A stretch of 64,000 nucleotides of DNA from Aureococcus anophagefferens (lineage: Eukaryota; Sar; Pelagophyceae; Pelagomonadales; Pelagomonadaceae): positions 151,700-215,699 of the forward strand of contig NW_008705592.1 in NCBI RefSeq assembly GCF_000186865.1, given 5' to 3'. This document shows positions 40,787-50,307 of this stretch, piece by piece; positions within the stretch are counted from its first letter, which is position 1, and each line of letters starts with the position of its first letter. The translations under genes were made by a program, and so were the position numbers. Below the pieces are notes generated by a model. That model searched no databases. It was not told the origin of the DNA and worked only from the letters and a program-made list of their open reading frames with translations.

Positions 40787-42886
40787 ATGGCGGCGCAGCT
40801 GGCGTCCGCGGACGGGGGCGACGCGGCGCGGCGCGAGGGCGAGAAGACGAAGCACCGGAAGACGGCGGTGCTGCGCTTCAACGGGAAGCCCAAGCTCGGC
40901 CTGGAATACCTCAAGGGCATGGGCCTCTGGGACGGCACGCCCGAGGGCCTCGCGGCCTGGGTCGCCGGGGCGCTGGAGACGGGCCTGAGCAAGCGGCGCG
41001 TGGGCGAGTTCTTCGGCGGCACGCACCCGCTGGCGACGCCCACGTTCGACGCGTGGCTGGGCCTGCTCGGCGGCGACCTGGGCCCCGGCGCGACGCTCGA
41101 CGGCGCGCTCCGCGTGCTGCTGCGCAAGTTCCGGCTCCCCGGCGAGGCGCAGTGCATCGACCGCGTCATGGAGGGCTTCGCGCGGGCCTTCAAGAGGGCG
41201 AACCCGCCGGAGAGCGCCGAGCCCTGGCCGTACAGCGAGGACGCGGCGTACGTCCTGAGCTTCTCCCTCGTCATGCTCAACACGGACCTCCACTCCCAGA
41301 ACATCAAGGACGCGGACCGCATGACGCGCGACGGCTTCGTGTCCAACAACCGGGGCATCGACGCGGGCGGCGCGGACCTGCCGCGGGCGCTGCTCGAGGC
41401 GCTGTACGACGGCGTGAAGCGCGAGGAGATCAAGATGGACGAGGGCGACCTCTACGAGTCGGAGCTCATCACCTACATGGGCGCGCGCAAGGCCGGCTGG
41501 CTCGAGAAGTGCAACGACAAGGGCCTCTTCTCCGTGAAGCACCGCTGGCGGAAGCTCTGGTTCGTGCTCAACGACGGCTGCCTCTACTACTTCCTGTCGC
41601 CGGGCGACGCCGACGTCGCCGAGAAGCCGCCGCGGGCCATCGTGCCCCTGGACCAGGGGTTGGAGGTGCTCAAGCCCCTGGGCGCGGCGCCGGGCCGCGA
41701 GTTCACGCTCGTCGCGCGCGAGGACGACGCCGGCGCGCCCGCCGGGCCCCGGCGGCCCATCAAGTCCATGAAGCACACGTCGGCGGGGCCGAGCCAGGGC
41801 ACGGCGGACGCGATCCGCCTCCGCGCGCGCGACGTCTCCGACGCGCAGGCCTGGGCCGCGGCGCTCCGCGCCGAGGAGGAGGCGCTGCCCAGGGCAGGAC
41901 AAGAGAGCGAAATTCCAAACTTCAAAGCCTCATATCTCGGCCGTTTTCCACTCGTTTCGGCTGATTTTTGGACGAGCGATCATCTCTTAGAACGGTCTCG
42001 AAGCGTGGATGCTTTTCCCGGAACGCGCGCGCGCGGAACACTCACGTTGAAGCGACGTTGCATCTCTCTTGTCCTGCCCAGGCGCTGCCCGCGGGCGGCG
42101 CGGCGCTCACGGCGGCCAAGGCCGCGGCCGCGGCGCGCCAGCGGCGCCTGAGCGCGGCGGCCGCCGGCGACGGCGGCGTCGTCGCGCCGGCCGCGGACAA
42201 GTGGAAGGCCGCGAACGGGGCGGGAAACGGGCGCGAACGTCCCGACTTCAAAGGCTCCTCGCTCGGCCGCTTTCCACTCGTTTCGGCTGATTTTTGGACG
42301 AGCGATCATCCCTCGGAGCGCTCCCGACGCGTGGATGCGGTTTACGGAACGCGCGCGCGCGGCACGCCCACGTTGAAGCGACGTTGAATCACCACAGGCC
42401 GCGAAGCAGCCGAACTCGCACACGCCGCTCCACGCGGGCTGGCTCCGGAAGCGCGGCGAGATCAACACGGCCTGGCGCAAGCGCTACTTCGCCCTCTTCA
42501 GCGGCGTCACCTGCACGGACGTCGAGGGCGAGATCCCTCCGCCCGACGAGCCCGTGCTCATGTACTTCAAGGACGAGGACAAGTTCCGCGACCTCGTCGC
42601 GGGCGCGGCCGCGCGGCCCTACAAGGGCGCCGTGCGCCTCGGCGCCGTCACGGAGATGAAGCGCCGCACGGCCGACGCGGGCGAGAAGGGCAAGCGCGCC
42701 GCGGGCCTCGCGCTCGTCACGGGCGACCGGACCTGGTACCTCGCGGCCGTCGACGACAAGTCCGCCGGCGACCTGGAGCCCTGGTGGTACGCCCTCGAGG
42801 GCGCCTGCCACGCCGCCCAGCTCGGCGCCACGGCGCGCCGCCCGTCGTCGTCGAACCTCACGGACAAGGTCAAGGCCGCGCGGTGA
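40787..42886 (+). CDS. ARF guanine-nucleotide exchange factor, Sec7-PH-PH
   Basis: Exons 40787-41881, 42082-42207 and 42398-42886 give 569 residues. The Sec7 domain spans ~25-210, with the glutamic finger in FRLPGEAQ (E120) and FSLVMLNTDLHSQNIK. PH domain 1 (~228-365, GWLEKCNDKGLFSVKHRWRKLWF) and PH domain 2 (~415-545, GWLRKRGEINTAWRKRYFAL) follow, the layout of cytohesin-like GEFs but with a second PH. It activates ARF GTPases on membranes; PH domains bind phosphoinositides. Both introns are introners and fall at the end of PH1 and in the linker before PH2. Confidence 0.94.
41882..42081 (+). mobile_element. Introner A7 (family A)
   Basis: Element 41890-42081, TSD gcgctgcc at 41882-41889 and 42082-42089. 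Intron 200 nt, GC donor, CAG acceptor, joining AEEE|ALPAGGAAL in phase 0. Confidence 0.95.
42208..42397 (+). mobile_element. Introner A8 (family A, diverged ends)
   Basis: Element 42216-42397, TSD gccgcgaa at 42208-42215 and 42398-42405. The start CGGGGCGGGAAACGGG and end ATCACCACAG have drifted. Intron 190 nt, GC donor; joins DKWK|AAKQPNSH. Only 126 nt of exon separate it from A7. Confidence 0.93.
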
Positions 42887-43018
42887 TAAGGGCAACGACC
42901 GGTGCACCGTGGACGATTTACGGGCGGGGATTCTTGAAGTGCCGACGCGCCAAAAACTCCGGGGCTGCTAGCGCGCTCTCGAGACGCACCGCGATCGACG
43001 CGGCGTCGCCCGGCGACC

Positions 43019-43678
43019 ATGGGCGCCGGCGCCTCGGCGAGCGACCAGGACAAGATCGCCGCCTACGACGCCATCGCGTCGCAGCTCGGCGCCCTGAGCA
43101 AGGGCGGCACGGTCAACGTCGCCGACGTCCAGAAGCTGCTCGCCGCGCCCGCCGACGACAAGGCCAAGGCCGCGGGCAAGCTCCAGGCCATCCAGCGGGG
43201 CAACTCGCGGCGCAAGGAGGACGCGGCAGGCGGTGGCGGCGGCTCCATCGACGAGGTCTTCGCCAACTTCTGCAAAATCTACCGCGTCGACCAGATGACG
43301 AACACGATCTTCGCCAAGTTCTGCAAGGACACCAAGGGCGTCGTCGACAAGAAGAAGTTCGCCGCGCCCCAGATCGACATGGTCTGGAGCAAGGCCGCGG
43401 GCAAGCACAAGAAGATCGGCGTCGACATCTTCAAGCAGATGCTCGCCGCGATCGCGGACCTCAAGGGCGTCGCGCCCGGTGACTTCGAGGCCTTCATCAT
43501 CTCCCACGCCCAGGTGAAGAACTCCGGCACCCAGGGCGAGAGCCGCTTCTACGACGACAAGGACACGTGGACGGGCGTCGCCGTCAAGGGCGGGCCCGAC
43601 ACGTCCCTCGCGAAGAACGACCTGAGCGCGCTGGCGGACCGGGACAACAAGGCCGACGTCCGCGGCAATATCGCCTAA
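43019..43678 (+). CDS. TPPP/p25-alpha family protein with IQ motif
   Basis: 219 residues. MGAGASAS is a probable N-myristoylation site. An IQ-like segment (KLQAIQRGNSRRK, ~55-67) could bind calmodulin. The p25-alpha domain follows: DEVFANFCKIY, MTNTIFAKFCKDTKGVVDKKKF, DMVWSKA...KIGVDIFKQMLAAIADLKG, and the C-terminal GVAVKGGPDT repeat-like motif. The family bundles microtubules and is typical of ciliated protists. Its TAA stop overlaps the stop of the convergent helicase gene. Confidence 0.9.
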   Translation: MGAGASASDQDKIAAYDAIASQLGALSKGGTVNVADVQKLLAAPADDKAKAAGKLQAIQRGNSRRKEDAAGGGGGSIDEVFANFCKIYRVDQMTNTIFAKFCKDTKGVVDKKKFAAPQIDMVWSKAAGKHKKIGVDIFKQMLAAIADLKGVAPGDFEAFIISHAQVKNSGTQGESRFYDDKDTWTGVAVKGGPDTSLAKNDLSALADRDNKADVRGNIA

Positions 43679-45647
43679 GGCGGGGTCTTATCAGCGAGGA
43701 ACAGCGCGCCGCCGGCGAGCTCGAGGTCGTGGATGGGCACGTCGAGCTCGCGCGCGAAGCCGTCGAGCACGCGCGCCTCGCGCGACCGGCAGAGGGAGAC
43801 GACGAAGGCCGGCGCGCCCGGCGCGCGGCCGCAGCGGCCCGCGCGGTGCGCGTAGTGCGCCGGCGTCGACGGCAGCGAGTCGTGGTTGACGACGTGCGTC
43901 ACGCGGCGCGCGTCGAGGCCGCGCGCGGCGACCTCCGTCGCGACGACGACGGCCGGCGCGGCGCCCGCCGCGAGGTGGCGCACGGCTTTCGCGCGGTCGT
44001 CGCCGGAGACGGCGCCGGCGAGGGGCAGCGCGTCGACGTTGCACCGCGTGCGGAGCGCGTTCGCGACGGCGATCGCGGCGTCGCCGTCGTTGACGAAGAC
44101 GACGGCGGCCTCGCAGGGCGGGTCGTCGGCGCGGAGCACGCGGCGCAGCGCCTCCAGGGCGCTCCGGTCGTCCCTGATCGTCACGCGGCCGTGCCGCGCG
44201 CCCGCGCGCAGCGCGCCCGCGACGACGCCGGCCGCCGCGCGCGCGTCGACGAGGAGCGCGTCTCTCGCGCGGTCGCGCACCGTCGGCGCGAAGGTCGACG
44301 CGGCGTCGCCGTCGAGCAGCGCGGGCGCCGTCGCGGACGCGCAGACGAGCCGCGCGGTCCGCGGCGCGGCGCCGAGGACCGCCTCCAAATCGTCGACGAA
44401 CGGCGCCGCGGCCGTCGCGTCGGCCTCGTCCACGATGATCGCCGCGACGCGGCCCAGCTTCAGCGGCCGGCTCCCGTCGAGGGCGAACTCCGCGAGGCGG
44501 CCGGGCGTGCCGACGACGACCTGGGGCTTCCGCTTCTTGAGCCGGTCGCGCATGCGGCCCGCGTTCGCGCCGCCGAAGATCGCGGCGACCTCGAGGTCCG
44601 GGAAGAACGTCGCGGCCGCGTCGGCGATCTGCACGGCGAGCTCGCGGCCCGGCGCGACGACGAGCACGCGGACGGCCGCGTCGCGCGGGTCGACGGCCGC
44701 GAGCGCGGGCAGCAGGAACGCGAGCGTCTTGCCGCCGCCTGGGCAGCACAAGAGTGATTCAACGTCGCTTCAACGTGAGTGTTCCGCGCGCGCGCGTTCC
44801 AAAAAAAGCATCCACGCTTCGAGACCGTTCCGAGAGATGATCGCTCGTCCAAAAATCAGCCGAAACGAGTGGAAAACGGCCGAGAAAGGAGCCTTTGAAG
44901 TTGGGAATTTCGCTCTCTTTTGCTGCCCTGGCCGCCGCCCGTCGGCGCCGCGAGCAGGGCGTCGCGCGCCGGGTCCGCGCGCCAGAGCGCAGACTGCGCG
45001 AGCGTCGGCGCGTCGAAGCCCGCGGCGGCCAGCGCCGCGGCCGTCGACGCCGGCAGGTCCCACGCCTCGAACGTCTCCGGCGCCGCGGCCGCCTCGTCGC
45101 GCGCGGGGCCCGGGGCGTCGGCGAAGGCCGCGCGGCGGCCCAGCGCCGCCAGGGCGTCGTCGACGGGCCGCGGCTTCTTCTTCTTCTTCTCCTTCTTCTT
45201 CTCGCGCGGCGCGGCGGTCTCGCGCGGCGCGGCCTCGTCGCGCGGCGCGGCCGCGGCGGGCGCCGCCGGCTCCGCGGCGGCGCCGCGCCGGCGGCGGATG
45301 AGGAAGTCGTCGCCGAAGGCCGGCCGCGCCTCGCGGCCCCAGCCGCCGAGGCTTCGCGGCGCCTCGGCCGGCGGCTTCGCCGCCGCCGGCGGCGGCGCCG
45401 CGGCGTCGTCGTCGTCGTCGTCGTCGTCCCCGCCGCTCCAGGAGGCGAAGCGCGCGCGCAGGCGCGCCTCGCGGTCCTCGATGCTCGCCGACGCAGACGG
45501 CGCCTCCACCGCTTTGTTGCGCCGCTTGTGCTTGCCGCCCTTGCTCTTGCCGCGCTTCGGCGGCGGCGGCGGGCGGGCGCTCAGCGCCGCGACGATGGCG
45601 GGCGCGGCGATGACAGCGATGAGGCAGAGCTTCAGGGCGTTTTTCAT
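43675..45647 (-). CDS. DEAD-box RNA helicase with N-terminal signal-like sequence
   Basis: Exons 45647-44939 and 44738-43675 give 590 residues. The first ~22 residues (MKNALKLCLIAVIAAPAIVAAL) are hydrophobic, suggesting an organelle or ER route. A disordered Ala/Pro/Lys/Asp region follows to ~200. Helicase motifs: Q-region F-DAPTLAQ, motif I APTGGGKT (formed only after splicing), Ia APGRELA, Ib TPGRLAEF, II VDEADA, III SAT, V ATEVAARGLD, VI HRAGRCGR. A plastid ribosome or RNA role is plausible from the presequence but unproven. The intron is introner A9. Confidence 0.9.
44739..44938 (-). mobile_element. Introner A9 (family A)
   Basis: Element 44739-44930, TSD gccgccgc at 44731-44738 and 44931-44938. 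- strand intron of 200 nt, GC donor, CAG acceptor; it splits the Walker A motif and joins APTG|GGKTLAF. Confidence 0.95.
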
Positions 45648-45675
45648 GGCTGCCTTTGTAGTGTGTTTGGTGCTC

Positions 45676-45801
45676 AGAAGGGCCTGCTAGCGGTCGAGAA
45701 ACCCGGCGCCCATATGCTTGCCACTGCAAGTCGGCGAAGCTTGATGGCGATGTTGGTGCCGATGGTGGGGCGCGATCGCTTATGAGAAGGGCCTGCCAGC
45801 G
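45676..45801. repeat. 17-bp direct repeat in helicase divergent promoter
   Basis: AGAAGGGCCTGCTAGCG at 45676-45692 and AGAAGGGCCTGCCAGCG at 45785-45801, one mismatch, flank the 176-bp spacer between the two DEAD-box helicase genes. Each copy lies near one start codon, suggesting a shared regulatory motif. Confidence 0.5.
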
Positions 45802-45823
45802 CTGAAAAGGACCACGTTAGCAA

Positions 45824-47257
45824 ATGGCCGCATCGCTCGACTTCTTCGGCGACGCGCCGGAGCCGCCGGCGCCGCCGACGCCCGCGCCGAAATCGCGCAC
45901 GAAAGCCGCCGGCGCCGCGGCCGACGCCGGCGCGCCCGCGCCGTGGTCCGACGACGACGTGCGCGCCTTCCGGAAGCGCCTGCGGCTCCGCGTGGAGAGC
46001 GAGGACGCCGTGCCGCGGCCCTGGGCGTCCTGGGACGACGGCAACCTCGACGGCCGGCTCCGGGCCGCGCTCGAGGCGTGCGCGTGGCAAGAACCTACTT
46101 CCGTGCAGGCGCAGGCGTGCCCCGCGCTCGCCGCGGGCCGCGACGCGCTCGTGACGGCGCCGACGGGCTCGGGCAAGACGGGCGCCTTCGTCGTGCCCGC
46201 GGCGGCCTTCCTGCTCGCGCGGGAGAAAAAAACGCCTAAATTCCCCGCCGTCGCGATCTTAGCGCCGACGCGCGAGCTCGTCGCGCAGATCGCGCGCGAG
46301 GCGGCGCGCGTGCTGCGCGGCTGCGGCGTCGAGGACGCCGTCGCGGCGGCGCCCTGGAGCGGCGACGTCGTGGCGCGGAGCTCCGTGCTCGTGTCGACGC
46401 CCGCGCCGCTCCGCGAGCTCTACGAAGCGACGCCCAAGGCCGCGAGCGCGCTCCGGCGCCTCTTCGTCGACGAGGCGGACAAGCTCCTGGATCTGACGCC
46501 GACGGCGGGGCTCGCGGACGCGTCGACGCGGGCGCCGAACGCCTTCGTCGCCGACGTCGACGCGGTGCTGGGCGCGAGGCCGAAAAAGTGCGCGACGGCG
46601 CTCTTCTCGGCGACGATGAACGAGGGCGTCCGCGAGCTGGCGGCGAACTGCCTGCGCGCGGACCGCGTGGTGCTCGGCGTGCTGCCGAGCCTGGGCCCGC
46701 CCCTCGTGGAGCAGCGCTTCGCCTACGTCGGCGAGGACGGGAAGCGGGTCGAAGCGCTGGCGCGGGCGATCCGCGAGGGCTTCGCGCGGCCCCCCTGCCT
46801 CGTCTTCGCGCGGTGCGCGCCGGCGGCCGACGCCGCGGCGGCGCGGCTCCGCGCGCTGGGCTACCGCGCGGGCCGCCTCCACGGCGGGCTGGGCCCGCGG
46901 CAGCGCGCGGACGCGCTGAGAGATTTCCGAAAGGGAACGTCGTGGTTCCTCGTGTGCACGGACGTCGCGAGCCGCGGCCTCGACCTGCGGGCGCTGGAGA
47001 CGGTGGTCAACCTGGACGCGCCGGCGTCGGCGGCGGACTACGTGCACCGCGTCGGCCGCGTCGGCCGCAACGGCCGCAACGGCCGCGCGCTGACGCTGTA
47101 CACGAGCGACGACGCCGCGGGACTGCGCGCCGTCGCGAACATCGCCAAGCAGACGGGCTGCGCCGACGTGCCCCCCTGGCTCCTCGCGAAGACGACGAAG
47201 AAGGCCTGGGCCAACGCCGACCCCCGCGCGAAGCGCAAGCGCGACGCGCCCGGGTAA
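45824..47257 (+). CDS. ROK1: DEAD-box RNA helicase, ROK1/DDX52-like
   Basis: 477 residues. The region before the core (RKRLRLRVESEDAVPRPWASWDD) matches the leader typical of ROK1/DDX52. Motifs: Q in WQEPTSVQAQ, I APTGSGKT, Ia PTRELVAQI, II VDEADKLLD, III SAT, IV LVFARC, V CTDVASRGLD, VI HRVGRVGR. ROK1 acts in early 18S rRNA processing. The neighbour downstream is another ribosome-assembly gene (RRB1/GRWD1-like), 254 bp away. Confidence 0.88.
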   Translation: MAASLDFFGDAPEPPAPPTPAPKSRTKAAGAAADAGAPAPWSDDDVRAFRKRLRLRVESEDAVPRPWASWDDGNLDGRLRAALEACAWQEPTSVQAQACPALAAGRDALVTAPTGSGKTGAFVVPAAAFLLAREKKTPKFPAVAILAPTRELVAQIAREAARVLRGCGVEDAVAAAPWSGDVVARSSVLVSTPAPLRELYEATPKAASALRRLFVDEADKLLDLTPTAGLADASTRAPNAFVADVDAVLGARPKKCATALFSATMNEGVRELAANCLRADRVVLGVLPSLGPPLVEQRFAYVGEDGKRVEALARAIREGFARPPCLVFARCAPAADAAAARLRALGYRAGRLHGGLGPRQRADALRDFRKGTSWFLVCTDVASRGLDLRALETVVNLDAPASAADYVHRVGRVGRNGRNGRALTLYTSDDAAGLRAVANIAKQTGCADVPPWLLAKTTKKAWANADPRAKRKRDAPG

Positions 47258-47511
47258 GGGGCGCCCTAGCGCGGAGGCGTGTGGTTCCGCGGCGTCGGCC
47301 GCGGCTGCCGAGTCGTGCCCGAGTCGGCGGGGAGGCGCGCGTGGCGGCGCCGACGGCGTGGGAGGCGCCGATCGTCGGCCGCGGCGCGGCCGCAGCACGA
47401 GCCCGTCGTCCGAGTTGGCGACGACCGAAGCCAGCCGCCGCCGCCGCCACGGGCGCCGCGTCGTGCAGCGTCGCGGCCGCCAGTGCCATCCGGCGATATA
47501 CGAGCAGGAGG

Positions 47512-49002
47512 ATGTCCGCCATGCAGCAGCGCCGCGGCAACGCCGCGGCGTCGAAGCGCGGGTCCGGCGGCCCGCCGTCGTCGGAGAAGAAGAAGCGGTC
47601 CGGCGGTCCGCCGCCGGCGGCCGACGCCATGGAGGACAGCGATTTGGAGTTCGAGGACGAGGCCGAGGACGAGTTCATCGTCGAGGACGAGGCCATGGGC
47701 GGCGACGACGAGGAGATGGACGAGGACGCCGTGCGCGCGGCCGTCGCCGCCGACGGGCGGGAGCAGGAGACGCAGCTATCCTGGGACCCGCGGAAGAACG
47801 TCGAGGGAGAGGGCGACCTCGAGTGCGACCCGCGCGCGTACAAGATGCTCCACCGCCTCGGCAGCGACTGGCCCTGCCTCTCCTTCGACCTCGTGCCCGA
47901 CGGCGGCGGCGGCGGCCGCACGCGCTTCCCCCACGACCTCCTCGCCGCGACGGGCACGCAGGCGGGCCCGGGCGAGGCGAACAAGCTGACGTTCCTCAAG
48001 CTCGAGGGCCTGGGGCGCATGGAGGTCGAGGACAGCGACGCGTCCGACGACGACGACGACGACGACGAGGCGCGGCCGGCGACGGCGGAGCACGTCGCCT
48101 TCGCCCACCCCGGCGTCGCGCGGCGCGTCGCCTGCTCGAAGCCGTCGCCGGGTCTGGTGGCGACGTGGTCCGACGACGCGACGGTGCGCCTCTGGGACGC
48201 GCGCGACGAGTGCGCCGCGCTCTGCGCGCCGCACCGTTCGGGCCCGAGGCCCGCGGGGCTCAAGGCCCGGGACCCCTTCGCGGCCGCGACGCGGGCCGCG
48301 CCCGGCTACGCGCTCCAGTGGAGCCCGCTCGAGCCGTCGCGCCTCGCGTGCGGCGGCGACGACGGCGGCGTCGCCGTGCTCGACGCCGCGCTCGACGGCC
48401 GCGGCGCCGCCGTCGTCGCGCGCTGGGCCTGCCCGGGCGCCGTCGAGGACGTCGCGTTCTCGCCGACGGAGCCCACCGTGCTCATGGCCTGCGGCGCGGC
48501 GTCCGCGGCGCTCCGCGTCTTCGACGCGCGCCACGGCGACCGGCCCATGCTCGCGTTGGACGGCGCCCACGGCGCCGACGACGTCAACGCCATGTCGTGG
48601 AACAGCGCCGTCGCGTACCTCGTCGCGACGGGCGGCGACGACGGCGTCGCGCGGGTCTGGGACCTGCGGGCCTTTGGGAAGGACGCCAAGCCCGTGGGCC
48701 TCTTCGACTACCACAAGGGCGGCCACGTCTGCTCCGTGGCCTGGGACCCCCACGACGAGTCCGCGCTCGCCGTCTGCGCGGCCGGCGCCGCGGACGCGGT
48801 CTCGCTCTGGGACCTGTCCGTCGAGGACGACACGCCGCCGGGCATCCCCAGCGGCGCGTCCGAGTTCGGCGTGCCGCCCCAGCTCATGTTCGTCCACCAG
48901 GGCCTCCGCGACCCCAAGGAGGTCAAGTACCACCCCCAGATCCCGGGCCTCTGCATGACGACGGCGCTCGACGGCTTCAACGTCTTCATCCCGAATCTCT
49001 GA
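47512..49002 (+). CDS. RRB1: Glutamate-rich WD40 protein, RRB1/GRWD1-like ribosome assembly chaperone
   Basis: 496 residues. An acidic N-terminus (EDSDLEFEDEAEDEF) is followed by the family signature LSWDPRKNVEGEGDLECDPRAYKMLHRLGSDWPCLSFD (37 residues, only the start quoted in blocks: AYKMLHRL, DWPCLSFD). About seven WD repeats follow (ATWSDDATVRLWDARD, MACGAASAALRVFDAR, ATGGDDGVARVWDLR). An internal Asp run (48041-48067) lies in a loop. RRB1/GRWD1 escorts ribosomal protein uL3 into the pre-60S particle. The ATG at 47512 gives MSAMQQRRG. Confidence 0.92.
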   Translation: MSAMQQRRGNAAASKRGSGGPPSSEKKKRSGGPPPAADAMEDSDLEFEDEAEDEFIVEDEAMGGDDEEMDEDAVRAAVAADGREQETQLSWDPRKNVEGEGDLECDPRAYKMLHRLGSDWPCLSFDLVPDGGGGGRTRFPHDLLAATGTQAGPGEANKLTFLKLEGLGRMEVEDSDASDDDDDDDEARPATAEHVAFAHPGVARRVACSKPSPGLVATWSDDATVRLWDARDECAALCAPHRSGPRPAGLKARDPFAAATRAAPGYALQWSPLEPSRLACGGDDGGVAVLDAALDGRGAAVVARWACPGAVEDVAFSPTEPTVLMACGAASAALRVFDARHGDRPMLALDGAHGADDVNAMSWNSAVAYLVATGGDDGVARVWDLRAFGKDAKPVGLFDYHKGGHVCSVAWDPHDESALAVCAAGAADAVSLWDLSVEDDTPPGIPSGASEFGVPPQLMFVHQGLRDPKEVKYHPQIPGLCMTTALDGFNVFIPNL

Positions 49003-49088
49003 GAGGCCCCCCCCTCGCCTAAGTCGAGTCATCCGGCGCCTACGCCCGCGGGCCGGTGCTTGGGGACGGCGGCCGCGCGCATCGGGGC

Positions 49089-50144
49089 TCAGTAGTCGCC
49101 GAAGCCGAAGCTGCCGCGCGTGCGGAGGTGCTTGGGGCCGTCGAAGCGGCGGTCGATGGCGCGGCGCATCTTGTGCTTGGGCTTCCAGGACGGCAGATTC
49201 GCCCAGGAGGCCGTGTCCGCGAAGATGCCCGCGAGACGCTCGCGGCCCTCGGCGACCTTCGCCGACAGCTCGAAGTCGACCTTCGCCGGCAGCTCGAAGC
49301 CGCGCTCGGACTCGGAGGCCTCGTGGGGGTCGTTGCAGCCGTGGTCGACGCAGTCCTTGAGCATGCGCTGGAGCGCGCCGTCCGCGACGCGGTCGTCGGC
49401 CGCCGCGAGCGCGAGGACGAGCGGCAGCGCGAAGGTCGCGAGCTCTTCCGGGTCGTCCGTGCTGAACTGGCCTTCGCCGACGCCGATGGAGCCGAAGTCG
49501 CCGTTGGAGATGTCCTCGCGCGGGCAGCCGCGGAACGGAATCGCCCGCATGTCGTCCCACGTGTCGGCGACCGCGCAGAGCGTGCGGTGGCAGAGGTCGT
49601 AGCCCTCGCCCTTGCGCGCGACCGCGATGCAGGCCTCGGCGCGCTCGAGGCAGTCCTCCATGTACTTGTGCAGGAGCAGGCCCGTCGACTCGTAGCAATC
49701 GTGCCAGTTCCTGCGCGAACGGGGAGGCGGTCGGGCGGAGGCGAAGCGTCGCGCGTCGAGACGTCGAAACGAAGCGGCGCGCGCGCGCATGGGGACGCCG
49801 GCTCCGCGCGCGTCGACGTGCGACGCACAGGAGTTGACGAAGCGGCGCAGCGACGCCTCCGCCTGGGCGGGGTCGACGCCCGGCTCCTCCGTCGCGCTCC
49901 AGGGCCCGGCCATGGCGCGCGCGGCCTTGGCGGCCTTGCTCTGGCCGCCGGAAGCGCCGCCCGCGGCCTTGCGCTTGCCCTTCTGGTTGTTGGCGGGGTC
50001 CAGGAGGTAGCCGACGAGCACGCCCTTGGCGCCGGTCATCGGCACGCCTGCTGCTTTGCAGAGGGTCTTGAGCTCCGGCACGGTCTTCTTCTCGAGGTCG
50101 GCGCGCGTGGATGCGGTCGAATTGGTGGTGTCGGTGAGAGCCAT
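49089..50144 (-). CDS. SAP-domain protein, function unknown
   Basis: 351 residues as one open frame. The SAP motif is at ~14-48 (KKTVPELKTLCKAAGVPMTG, GYLL), usually a DNA/RNA-binding helix pair. A Lys/Ala linker and a helical C-terminal domain (NWHDCYESTGLLLHKYMEDC onward, ~145-350) follow. The Arg-rich stretch ~107-144 may be a retained 114-nt intron (49824-49711, GT...CAG, in frame); removing it would join NSCA to NWHDC. MALTDTT at 50144 is taken as start, though an in-frame ATG exists at 50183. Confidence 0.75.
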   Translation of the reverse strand: MALTDTTNSTASTRADLEKKTVPELKTLCKAAGVPMTGAKGVLVGYLLDPANNQKGKRKAAGGASGGQSKAAKAARAMAGPWSATEEPGVDPAQAEASLRRFVNSCASHVDARGAGVPMRARAASFRRLDARRFASARPPPRSRRNWHDCYESTGLLLHKYMEDCLERAEACIAVARKGEGYDLCHRTLCAVADTWDDMRAIPFRGCPREDISNGDFGSIGVGEGQFSTDDPEELATFALPLVLALAAADDRVADGALQRMLKDCVDHGCNDPHEASESERGFELPAKVDFELSAKVAEGRERLAGIFADTASWANLPSWKPKHKMRRAIDRRFDGPKHLRTRGSFGFGDY

Positions 50145-50307
50145 GCTGATCGCGGTGGTGGGACGCTGCGCTTGGAAGCGCAAGTTCGAGCTGCGGCCAA
50201 CTGTGGCCGCTGGGTTCGAACTGGGATTAGCCCCGCCGAAGTATTCAAGTAAAGGCCAAGTTCAGTGCACTTGCAGAGGCTTCTTGATCGACATCAGAAG
50301 CGATCGG

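Noticed and set aside
49711..49828. 118-nt intron starting GTGCGT in the SAP gene
   Set aside because: Donor and acceptor phases do not match; splicing would break the frame.
50205..50232. T-arm-like GGGTTCGAACTGGG suggesting a tRNA
   Set aside because: The stem does not pair and no D-arm, anticodon arm or acceptor stem can be built upstream.
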